Shown one piece after another: positions 1 through 6,738 of a stretch of 6,738 bases of DNA. Numbering within the stretch: the first letter of the stretch is position 1; each line of letters begins with the position of its first letter. The notes under the pieces were generated by a model. That model made no database searches. It was not told where the DNA came from and worked only from the letters and a program-made list of their open reading frames with translations. Origin of the DNA: an uncultured Ruaniaceae bacterium (GTDB lineage Bacteria > Actinomycetota > Actinomycetes > Actinomycetales > Beutenbergiaceae); contig CAMXUZ010000358.1 of the NCBI GenBank assembly GCA_947251855.1, forward strand, positions 1-6,738, read 5' to 3'. A program made the translations under genes and the position numbers.

Positions 1-2150
1 CCTCTCAGGACATGATCATCGGTCTGTACCACCTGACCACTACGGATGAGGGCGCCAAGGGTGAAGGTCGTGCGTTCACTTCCACCGCAGAGGCGCTCAT
101 GGCCTACGACGCGGGCGAACTCGACATCCATGCCGAGATCACCGTTCGCATCCCCGGCTTCGTGCCGCCCCTGGGCGAGGAAGCGAGCGCCGAGGAGGGT
201 GAGACGAGCATCGTCACGACCACCCTCGGGCGCACCCTGTTCAACGAGGCGCTCCCGATCGACTACCCCTACATCAACAAGCCCGTTGATAAGAAGGTGC
301 TTTCGGGGATCGTCAACGACCTCGCCGAGCGTTACCCGAAGGTCGCGGTCGCCGCGAGCCTGGACGCGCTCATGGAAGCCGGCTTCAGCTGGGCCACCCG
401 CTCCGGGGTGACGATCGCGATCTCCGACATCATCAGCCCGGAGGACAAGCCCGCGATCCTCGAAGAGTACGAGGAACGGGCGAACAAGGTGCAGTCCCAG
501 TACGATCGCGGACTCATCACCGACATCGAGCGCCGGACCGAACTCATCGAGATCTGGACCGAGGCGACCAACAAGGTCGATGACGCGATGCAGAAGAACT
601 TCCCGGTGGAGAACGCCATCAACCAGATGGTGAGCTCCGGGGCGCGTGGTAACTGGACCCAGGTCCGCCAGATCGCTGGTATGCGTGGCCTCGTTGCCAA
701 CCCGCAAGGGGAGATCATTCCTCGCCCGATCAAGTCCAACTACCGTGAAGGCCTGTCGGTCCTCGAGTACTTCCTCGCGACCCACGGTGCGCGGAAGGGA
801 CTTGCGGATACCGCGCTGCGCACCGCCGACTCCGGGTACCTCACCCGGCGCCTGGTCGACGTCTCCCAAGACGTCATCATCCGGGAAGAGGACTGCGGTA
901 CCCAGCGCGGGCTCGCGATGCCCATCGCCCACAAGGGCGAGGACGGTCAGATGATCCGGGACGAGAAGGTGGAAACCTCCGTCTACGCCCGGACCCTGGC
1001 CGGCCAGGTGATCGCGGAGGACGGCACCGTCCTCGGCGAGAACGGCGACGACATCGGCGACGTGCTCATCGATACCTTCACCGCCGCCGGCGTGGAGGAG
1101 ATCAAGGTGCGTTCCGTGCTCACCTGCCAGTCGCGCGTGGGCACCTGCGCCACGTGCTACGGCCGGAGCCTGGCCACCGGCAAGCTCGTCGACATCGGCG
1201 AAGCGGTCGGGATCATCGCCGCCCAGTCGATCGGTGAACCCGGAACCCAGCTCACGATGCGTACCTTCCACACCGGTGGGGTCGCCTCGGCCGAACAGGC
1301 AGACATCACTCAAGGTCTGCCCCGTGTGACCGAACTGTTCGAGGCCCGCACCCCTAAGGGTGAAGCCCCGATCGCCGAAATGGCCGGCCGCGTCACGATC
1401 GAGGACACCGACCGCGCTCGCAAGATCATCATCACCCCCGATGACGGATCCGAAGAGATCGTGGAACAGGTCTCCACCCGTGCCCGCCTGTTCGTTGAGG
1501 ACGGCAGCCACGTGGGCGTCGGTCAACAGCTCGTCGCCGGTGCAGTGGACCCGAAGAAGGTCCTGCGCATCCTCGGCCCCCGGTCGGTGCAGAAGCACCT
1601 CGTGGACGAAGTGCAGGAGGTCTACCGCTCCCAGAGCGTGGACATCCACGACAAGCACATCGAGGTCATCGTGCGCCAGATGCTGCGCCGGGTGACCGTG
1701 CTCGACTCCGGCGATTCGAACCTGCTGCCCGGTGAACTCGTTGACCGGACCCGGTTCGAGGAGGAGAACCGCCGCGTGGTCTCTGAGGGCGGTGCACCCG
1801 CATCCGGGCGCCCCGAGCTCATGGGGATCACCAAGGCCTCGCTCGCAACCGACTCCTGGCTCTCGGCCGCCTCCTTCCAGGAGACGACGAAGGTCCTCAC
1901 CGAAGCCGCGATGAGCGGCCGGTCGGACTCGCTGTCGGGCCTGAAGGAGAACGTCATCCTCGGTAAGCTCATCCCGGCAGGTACCGGCTTCAGCCGCTAC
2001 CGCGGGATCGAAGTCGAGCCCACCGAAGAGGCGAAGGCGCAGCTGTACCCGAGCTTCGGTTACGACGCGATCGACTATTCACCGCTGACGGAAGCGGACC
2101 CGAGCCTGCTCGAGGAACTCGACCTCGGCCACCTCGATGACTTCCGTTAA
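1..2150 (+). CDS. rpoC: RNA polymerase subunit beta' (C-terminal part; 5' end outside window)
   Basis: This is the catalytic beta' subunit of cytoplasmic RNA polymerase, cut by the left edge. The reading frame is open from base 3 and the first full codons read [12 protein letters not shown], a conserved internal RpoC stretch, so the ATG at 12 is not a start. The active-site NADFDGD loop lies upstream of the window. In order one sees the bridge helix (about 741-870, including [22 protein letters not shown]), the four zinc-ligand cysteines (codons at 894, 1125, 1146 and 1155), the trigger loop (about 1210-1330, with MRTFHTGG at 1257-1280), and the C-terminal domains including [16 protein letters not shown] and [20 protein letters not shown]. 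The trigger loop runs straight on to [17 protein letters not shown], without the long insertion of the E. coli protein. There are 715 visible residues ending in LDDFR and a TAA stop. rpoB is expected upstream. Identification is certain. Confidence 0.99.
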   Translation, partial: SQDMIIGLYHLTTTDEGAKGEGRAFTSTAEALMAYDAGELDIHAEITVRIPGFVPPLGEEASAEEGETSIVTTTLGRTLFNEALPIDYPYINKPVDKKVLSGIVNDLAERYPKVAVAASLDALMEAGFSWATRSGVTIAISDIISPEDKPAILEEYEERANKVQSQYDRGLITDIERRTELIEIWTEATNKVDDAMQKNFPVENAINQMVSSGARGNWTQVRQIAGMRGLVANPQGEIIPRPIKSNYREGLSVLEYFLATHGARKGLADTALRTADSGYLTRRLVDVSQDVIIREEDCGTQRGLAMPIAHKGEDGQMIRDEKVETSVYARTLAGQVIAEDGTVLGENGDDIGDVLIDTFTAAGVEEIKVRSVLTCQSRVGTCATCYGRSLATGKLVDIGEAVGIIAAQSIGEPGTQLTMRTFHTGGVASAEQADITQGLPRVTELFEARTPKGEAPIAEMAGRVTIEDTDRARKIIITPDDGSEEIVEQVSTRARLFVEDGSHVGVGQQLVAGAVDPKKVLRILGPRSVQKHLVDEVQEVYRSQSVDIHDKHIEVIVRQMLRRVTVLDSGDSNLLPGELVDRTRFEEENRRVVSEGGAPASGRPELMGITKASLATDSWLSAASFQETTKVLTEAAMSGRSDSLSGLKENVILGKLIPAGTGFSRYRGIEVEPTEEAKAQLYPSFGYDAIDYSPLTEADPSLLEELDLGHLDDFR

Positions 2151-2164
2151 GCAATGACACGCAT

Positions 2165-2202
2165 CCGAGGGCGGCTCCACCCGCAGGTGGGGCCGCCCTC
2201 GG
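2165..2202 (+). terminator. Strong GC-rich hairpin terminator after rpoC
   Basis: A 17-bp stem (arms 2165-2181 and 2186-2202) closes a four-base CGCA loop. Only one pair is imperfect, a T-G wobble at 2176/2191. It begins 14 bases after the rpoC stop. No T tract follows, which is common for intrinsic terminators in GC-rich actinobacteria. I infer that it ends the rpoB-rpoC transcript and separates it from the str operon. Confidence 0.85.
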
Positions 2203-2203
2203 C

Positions 2204-2217
2204 CGCGTCGAGACGCG
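2204..2217 (+). terminator. Small second hairpin directly behind the rpoC terminator
   Basis: CGCGTCGAGACGCG is a perfect 6+6 inverted repeat around GA. As RNA it can fold with a five-bp stem and a four-base loop. It starts two bases after the main terminator stem and is followed by a mildly T-rich run at 2223-2228. It may be a backup stop element in a tandem terminator. It is short enough to be chance in GC-rich sequence. Confidence 0.35.
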
Positions 2218-2307
2218 AAGACTTTCTCGCCACACCACCGCAAATCCACGCAGGTGAAGAGGCGGCGACTACGCTATTTTCGACGGCCTCGGCCCAACGT
2301 GGCCGAT

Positions 2308-2330
2308 CCCACACCGAAAGTGGGCGTTTT
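2308..2330 (+). terminator. Possible weak terminator upstream of the str promoter
   Basis: CCCAC (2308-2312) pairs with GTGGG (2320-2324) around a seven-base loop, followed by CG and four T (2327-2330). A second hairpin, TCGGCC/GGCCGA (2289-2294 and 2301-2306), sits just before it. The arrangement resembles a small rho-independent terminator that could catch readthrough from rpoC before the rpsL promoter. The five-bp stem is short, so this is tentative. Confidence 0.35.
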
Positions 2331-2344
2331 CCCGCTCTCCGCCT

Positions 2345-2374
2345 TTGACCTGCCGCCGTTTTGCGGAGTATTCT
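2345..2374 (+). promoter_or_regulatory. Primary-sigma promoter of the str operon (rpsL promoter)
   Basis: The -35 hexamer TTGACC (2345-2350) and the -10 hexamer TATTCT (2369-2374) are separated by 18 bases. Both match the consensus for the main vegetative sigma factor of actinobacteria well. It is the best promoter in the spacer and points toward rpsL. Transcription would start near 2380-2383, giving a leader of about 215 bases. The spacer carries a small CCGC/GCGG inverted repeat (2353-2356 and 2363-2366) whose relevance is unknown. Confidence 0.8.
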
Positions 2375-2417
2375 GGTCGGCAGTGCCCGCTCTGGCGGTT
2401 TCTTGCGTGCGCATTTC

Positions 2418-2446
2418 CTCTCCCGGGATCAACCCTCGGGGAAGAG
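2418..2446 (+). promoter_or_regulatory. Interrupted hairpin in the rpsL leader
   Basis: CTCT and CCCGGG (2418-2427) can pair with CCC, GGG and AGAG (within 2433-2446) as a ten-bp stem with two small bulges and an ATCAA loop. A competing pairing joins GCGC at 2409-2412 to GCGC at 2446-2449 with TTTCCTC against GGGGAAG. It lies about 40 bases after the inferred transcription start. It could fold in the leader RNA. A regulatory role is only inference. Confidence 0.3.
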
Positions 2447-2540
2447 CGCAGAAGATGCTGAGTTCATACTCGCAGAAGGCAGGAACTCGCGGGGGTGTCG
2501 GACAACAACACGCTGCGCCGGGCAATCCCAGGCCGCAGCA

Positions 2541-2559
2541 ATGATCGGCCCCCGATCAT
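2541..2559 (+). promoter_or_regulatory. Perfect 8-bp hairpin 38 bases before the rpsL start
   Basis: ATGATCGG (2541-2548) and CCGATCAT (2552-2559) form a perfect stem around a CCC loop. The T5 run at 2578-2582 is too far downstream for this to look like a terminator. The hairpin hides the ATG of a small leader reading frame and lies near the ribosome binding region of rpsL, so it may affect initiation. It could equally be a DNA palindrome without function. Confidence 0.4.
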
Positions 2560-2587
2560 CCATGAGCAACAAAGAAATTTTTGAGAC

Positions 2588-2591
2588 GGAG
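2588..2591 (+). promoter_or_regulatory. Ribosome binding site of rpsL
   Basis: GGAG lies five bases before the GTG at 2597 and supports that codon as the start. No ATG is in frame nearby, and the conserved S12 N-terminus (MPTIQQLV) begins exactly there. Confidence 0.75.
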
Positions 2592-2596
2592 AAGTA

Positions 2597-2971
2597 GTGC
2601 CCACTATTCAGCAGCTGGTCCGCAAGGGTCGCCGCGGCCGGGCTGGCCAAACAAAGGCCTTGGCCTTGAAGGGGAGCCCCCAACGGCGCGGCGTGTGCAC
2701 CCGAGTGTTCACAACCACCCCCAAGAAGCCGAACTCAGCCCTGCGGAAGGTCGCACGTGTTCGGTTGTCCAGTGGCTTCGAGGTCACTGCTTACATCCCG
2801 GGCGAAGGCCACAACCTGCAGGAGCACTCCATCGTGCTCGTGCGCGGCGGCCGTGTGAAGGACCTCCCCGGTGTTCGGTACACCATCGTGCGCGGGGCGC
2901 TCGACACCCAGGGTGTCAAGGGTCGCCAGCAGGCACGCAGCCAGTACGGCGCCAAGAAGGAGAAGAAGTAA
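2597..2971 (+). CDS. rpsL: 30S ribosomal protein S12
   Basis: S12 sits at the decoding centre of the small subunit and monitors codon-anticodon pairing; it is the classic streptomycin target protein. The 124-residue product has the usual family length. It reads [13 protein letters not shown] at the N-terminus, then [20 protein letters not shown] (about 30-49), [17 protein letters not shown] and [17 protein letters not shown], and ends in GAKKEKK. The streptomycin-resistance positions are wild type: Lys43 (AAG, 2723-2725) and Lys88 (AAG, 2858-2860), so no rpsL-type resistance is encoded. Asp89, the residue that is methylthiolated in E. coli, is present. GTG is the start, with GGAG five bases upstream. 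It is the first gene of the str operon and its stop overlaps the rpsG start by one base. Confidence 0.99.
   Translation: MPTIQQLVRKGRRGRAGQTKALALKGSPQRRGVCTRVFTTTPKKPNSALRKVARVRLSSGFEVTAYIPGEGHNLQEHSIVLVRGGRVKDLPGVRYTIVRGALDTQGVKGRQQARSQYGAKKEKK
2957..2962 (+). promoter_or_regulatory. Ribosome binding site of rpsG inside rpsL
   Basis: AAGGAG lies eight bases before the rpsG ATG at 2971 and is built into the lysine and glutamate codons of the S12 C-terminus. It fixes the rpsG start and excludes the longer open frame that runs upstream through rpsL in another phase. Confidence 0.8.
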
Positions 2972-3441
2972 TGCCCCGTAAGGGACCCGTTCCCAAGCGC
3001 CAACTGATCGCCGACCCGGTGTACGGATCGCCGACGGTCACCCAGTTGGTCAACCGTGTCCTCGTGGACGGCAAGAAGTCCACGGCTCAAGCCATCGTTT
3101 ACGACGCGCTCGAGGGGGTCCGGGAGAAGACCCAGTCCGACCCCTCCACCGTTCTTAAGCGCGCGATCGACAACGTCCGCCCCTCGCTGGAAGTCCGGTC
3201 CCGCCGCGTCGGTGGTGCCACCTACCAGGTCCCGGTCGAGGTGCGCGCCGGACGGCAGACCACCCTCGCCCTTCGTTGGCTGGTGGACTACGCGCGCGTG
3301 CGCCGCGAGAAGTCGATGACCGAGCGGCTCATGAACGAGATCCTGGACGCCTCCAACGGTCTCGGTGCCGCGGTCAAGCGCCGCGAGGACGTTCACAAGA
3401 TGGCCGAAGCGAACAAGGCCTTCGCGCACTACCGCTGGTAG
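2971..3441 (+). CDS. rpsG: 30S ribosomal protein S7
   Basis: S7 binds the 3' major domain of 16S rRNA, nucleates assembly of the 30S head and contacts tRNA in the E site. The 156-residue product has the standard bacterial length. It begins [10 protein letters not shown] and carries [20 protein letters not shown] (about 15-34), the region with the beta hairpin [19 protein letters not shown] (about 74-92), and the helical C-terminal part ending AFAHYRW. The ATG overlaps the rpsL stop as TAATG and has AAGGAG upstream, so translation is probably coupled to rpsL. The tight junction leaves no room for the S7-binding operator that E. coli has between these genes. A 72-base spacer follows before fusA. 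Confidence 0.99.
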   Translation: MPRKGPVPKRQLIADPVYGSPTVTQLVNRVLVDGKKSTAQAIVYDALEGVREKTQSDPSTVLKRAIDNVRPSLEVRSRRVGGATYQVPVEVRAGRQTTLALRWLVDYARVRREKSMTERLMNEILDASNGLGAAVKRREDVHKMAEANKAFAHYRW

Positions 3442-3452
3442 TCCGCACACGC

Positions 3453-3477
3453 CGCGCGCTCAAGGTTTGGGCGCGCG
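3453..3477 (+). other. GC hairpin in the rpsG-fusA spacer
   Basis: CGCGCGCTC (3453-3461) pairs with GGGCGCGCG (3469-3477) as nine bp with one T-G wobble around a seven-base loop. It starts 12 bases after the rpsG stop. No T run follows. It may act as a partial terminator or as an RNA stability or processing element that lowers or sets fusA relative to rpsG. Alternating GC repeats pair easily, so chance is possible. Confidence 0.4.
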
Positions 3478-3513
3478 CCTTCCATGCTCGAACACGACAA
3501 GAAATGAGCAACT

Positions 3514-5628
<2,115 letters not shown>

Positions 5629-5667
5629 TCTTCGCGGGCGCGATCAATTAACACACATCACAACCCG

Positions 5668-5673
5668 TAGGAT
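5668..5673 (+). promoter_or_regulatory. Candidate -10 element of an internal tuf promoter
   Basis: TAGGAT lies in the AT-rich fusA-tuf spacer. The best -35 candidates are poor: ATCAAT at 5644-5649 gives an 18-base gap, while TTAACA at 5648-5653 gives only 14. Actinobacterial tuf genes often have their own promoter, and this spacer is the obvious place for one. Transcription would start near 5680, with a leader of about 75 bases. The call is an inference from composition and one hexamer. Confidence 0.4.
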
Positions 5674-5686
5674 TCCATAAGCCCCA

Positions 5687-5712
5687 GCAATCTGATTACA
5701 TTAGAAGATTGC
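5687..5712 (+). repeat. Perfect 7-bp inverted repeat in the tuf leader
   Basis: GCAATCT (5687-5693) and AGATTGC (5706-5712) are exact reverse complements around a 12-base AT-rich loop. It lies just after the inferred tuf transcription start and 30 bases before the Shine-Dalgarno. It could be a weak RNA hairpin or a protein-binding site. Confidence 0.4.
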
Positions 5713-5742
5713 AACAGCTTGACGAAAATCTACCCAAGTTCC

Positions 5743-5748
5743 AGGAGG
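5743..5748 (+). promoter_or_regulatory. Strong ribosome binding site of tuf
   Basis: AGGAGG, a full match to the anti-Shine-Dalgarno core, lies seven bases before the GTG at 5756. It is the strongest such site in the window, in keeping with the very high expression of EF-Tu, and it fixes the GTG start. Confidence 0.9.
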
Positions 5749-5755
5749 AACCCAA

Positions 5756-6738
5756 GTGGCCAAGGCCAAGTTCGAGCGGACTAAACCGCACGTAAACATC
5801 GGAACCATCGGACACGTCGACCACGGGAAGACGACCCTGACGACGGCGATCACCAAGGTTCTCGCTGACAAGTACCCCGACCTGAACGAGTACCGCCCGT
5901 TCGACCAGGTGGACAACGCTCCCGAAGAGCGCCAGCGTGGTATCACCATCACCGCCTCGCACGTTGAGTACGAGACCGAGAAGCGCCACTACGCACACGT
6001 CGACGCCCCCGGTCACGCTGACTACGTGAAGAACATGATCACCGGTGCCGCGCAGATGGACGGGGCGACCCTCGTCGTCGCCGCGACCGACGGTCCGATG
6101 GCGCAGACCCGCGAGCACGTGCTCCTCGCCCGCCAGGTGGGCGTTCCCTACCTCCTCGTTGCGCTGAACAAGTGCGACATGGTGGACGACGAAGAGCTCC
6201 TCGACCTCGTCGAGATGGAAGTACGGGAACTCCTCTCCTCCCAGGACTTCCCGGGTGACGATGCCCCCGTGGTCCGGGTCTCCGGCCTCAAGGCCCTCGA
6301 AGGGGACGCGGAGTGGGTCAAGTCTGTTGAAGACCTCATGGAGGCCGTCGACGACAACATCCCGGACCCGGTCCGTGACATCGACAAGCCGTTCCTCATG
6401 CCGATCGAAGCCGTCTTCACGATCACTGGTCGTGGAACCGTCATCACCGGCCGCGTCGAGCGTGGGAAGCTCAACGTGAACGACGAGGTTGAAATCGTCG
6501 GCCTGAACGACAAGCCCATCAAGACCGCCGTCACCGGCGTAGAGATGTTCCGCAAGCTGCTCGACTACGCCGAAGCCGGCGAGAACGTCGGCCTCCTCCT
6601 GCGCGGTACCAAGCGCGAAGAGGTCGCCCGTGGTCAGGTCGCCGTCAAGCCCGGCTCGACCACCCCGCACACGGACTTCGAGGCCCAGGTCTACATCCTC
6701 GGCAAGGACGAGGGTGGGCGTCACAACCCGTTCTACTC
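5756..6738 (+). CDS. tuf: Translation elongation factor Tu (EF-Tu; 3' end outside window)
   Basis: EF-Tu is the GTPase that carries aminoacyl-tRNA to the ribosomal A site. The frame starts at GTG and stays open to the right edge, giving 327 complete codons of an expected 395 or so. Residues 1-20 read [21 protein letters not shown] motifs are GHVDHGKT (19-26), the switch I RGITIT (61-66), DAPGH (83-87, with the catalytic His87), NKCD (138-141) and SGL (176-178). Domain II begins after [21 protein letters not shown], and the window ends in domain III at [10 protein letters not shown]. Gln127, which matches a kirromycin-resistance position of E. coli EF-Tu, is the usual residue. Two points are less common: Ala84 where many bacteria have Cys, and Gly177 where SAL is the usual G5 motif. 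It has a strong Shine-Dalgarno and possibly its own promoter in the 127-base spacer after fusA. Confidence 0.98.
   Translation, partial: MAKAKFERTKPHVNIGTIGHVDHGKTTLTTAITKVLADKYPDLNEYRPFDQVDNAPEERQRGITITASHVEYETEKRHYAHVDAPGHADYVKNMITGAAQMDGATLVVAATDGPMAQTREHVLLARQVGVPYLLVALNKCDMVDDEELLDLVEMEVRELLSSQDFPGDDAPVVRVSGLKALEGDAEWVKSVEDLMEAVDDNIPDPVRDIDKPFLMPIEAVFTITGRGTVITGRVERGKLNVNDEVEIVGLNDKPIKTAVTGVEMFRKLLDYAEAGENVGLLLRGTKREEVARGQVAVKPGSTTPHTDFEAQVYILGKDEGGRHNPFY

Larger units (their letters stand above)
2151..2596. other. rpoC-rpsL spacer (446 bases) holding terminator, promoter and str leader
   Basis: No convincing protein gene lies here. Reading frames in all phases lack the strong third-position GC bias of the flanking genes. 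From left to right the spacer holds the rpoC terminator and its small companion hairpin (2165-2217), a featureless stretch, two small hairpins (2289-2306 and 2308-2324), the str-operon promoter (2345-2374), and then the inferred transcribed leader of rpsL, with hairpins at about 2418-2446 and at 2541-2559. Confidence 0.8.
2455..2597 (+). other. Two tiny overlapping leader reading frames upstream of rpsL (doubtful)
   Basis: An ATG at 2455 opens a 29-codon frame ending in TGA at 2542-2544. Its stop overlaps, as ATGA, an ATG at 2541 that opens an 18-codon frame ([18 protein letters not shown]). That second frame ends in TAG at 2595-2597, sharing its last base with the GTG of rpsL. Ribosome binding sites are weak: GGAAG at 2440-2444 for the first, AGG at 2530-2532 for the second. 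Codon use lacks the local GC bias and neither peptide resembles a known family. They are recorded for the stop/start geometry only and may not be translated. Confidence 0.15.

Noticed and set aside
2270..2275. TACGCT as a second -10 box upstream of the main str promoter
   Set aside because: No acceptable -35 element lies 16-19 bases upstream, and it precedes hairpins that would stop or hinder transcription.
2383..2544. Leaderless 53-codon frame starting at GTG 2383, next to the inferred transcription start
   Set aside because: The GTG is at the far limit of spacing from the -10 box, third-position GC is well below the local genes, and the peptide resembles nothing I know. Kept only as the shorter doubtful leader frame.
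2581..3441. A 286-codon version of rpsG starting upstream inside rpsL
   Set aside because: The upstream part is rpsL read in another frame. S7 begins at [10 protein letters not shown], with AAGGAG upstream of its ATG at 2971.
2562..3512. Nine-base repeat ATGAGCAAC before both rpsL (2562) and fusA (3504)
   Set aside because: It lies at different distances from the two start codons and has no further shared sequence, so it is most likely coincidence.
5719..5724. TTGACG as a -35 box for tuf
   Set aside because: The matching -10 position falls on the Shine-Dalgarno AGGAGG, with no TANNNT hexamer at the right spacing before the start codon.
5696..6724. Long minus-strand open frame of about 340 codons opposite tuf
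   Set aside because: It mirrors the tuf codons; GC-rich third positions suppress antisense stops. The product is low-complexity and rich in Val, Asp, Gly and Leu, with no family resemblance and no ribosome binding site logic.

Overview
The window is a conserved housekeeping block from a GC-rich actinobacterium: the 3' part of rpoC, then the str (streptomycin) operon rpsL-rpsG-fusA-tuf. All genes are on the + strand, and tuf runs off the right edge. The lineage call rests on strongly GC-biased third codon positions, a TTGACC/TATTCT promoter, S12 beginning [13 protein letters not shown] and ending GAKKEKK, EF-Tu beginning [16 protein letters not shown], and an RpoC trigger loop without the large insertion found in Gammaproteobacteria. 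The sequences look most like Micrococcales or Actinomycetales from memory of family sequences. I cannot name a genus.

Layout. 1-2150: RpoC C-terminal 715 residues (bridge helix, zinc-site cysteines, trigger loop, C-terminal domains). 2151-2596: a 446-base spacer with a strong GC hairpin terminator just after rpoC, further small hairpins, a good SigA-type promoter at 2345-2374, and an inferred 5' leader of about 215 bases with two hairpins and two tiny overlapping reading frames. 2597-2971 rpsL (S12) and 2971-3441 rpsG (S7) overlap by one base. A 72-base spacer with a GC hairpin leads to fusA (EF-G, 3514-5628). A 127-base AT-rich spacer with a candidate internal promoter, a 7-bp inverted repeat and a strong Shine-Dalgarno precedes tuf (EF-Tu, 5756 to the edge, 327 complete codons). 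Three of the four str-operon genes start with GTG.

Together the genes supply the RNA polymerase beta' subunit, two proteins of the 30S subunit (the decoding-site protein S12 and the head assembly protein S7), and the two elongation GTPases: EF-Tu for aminoacyl-tRNA delivery and EF-G for translocation. Co-transcription from the promoter before rpsL fits this order, and a second promoter before tuf would let EF-Tu be made in excess.

I find no mobile element, CRISPR array, tRNA or rRNA, and no undescribed multi-gene system. The points worth a second look are small: a chain of overlapping leader reading frames ending on the rpsL start codon, loss of the rpsL-rpsG spacer that carries the S7 operator in E. 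coli, an unusual SGL G5 motif in EF-Tu, and the AT-rich pre-tuf region.
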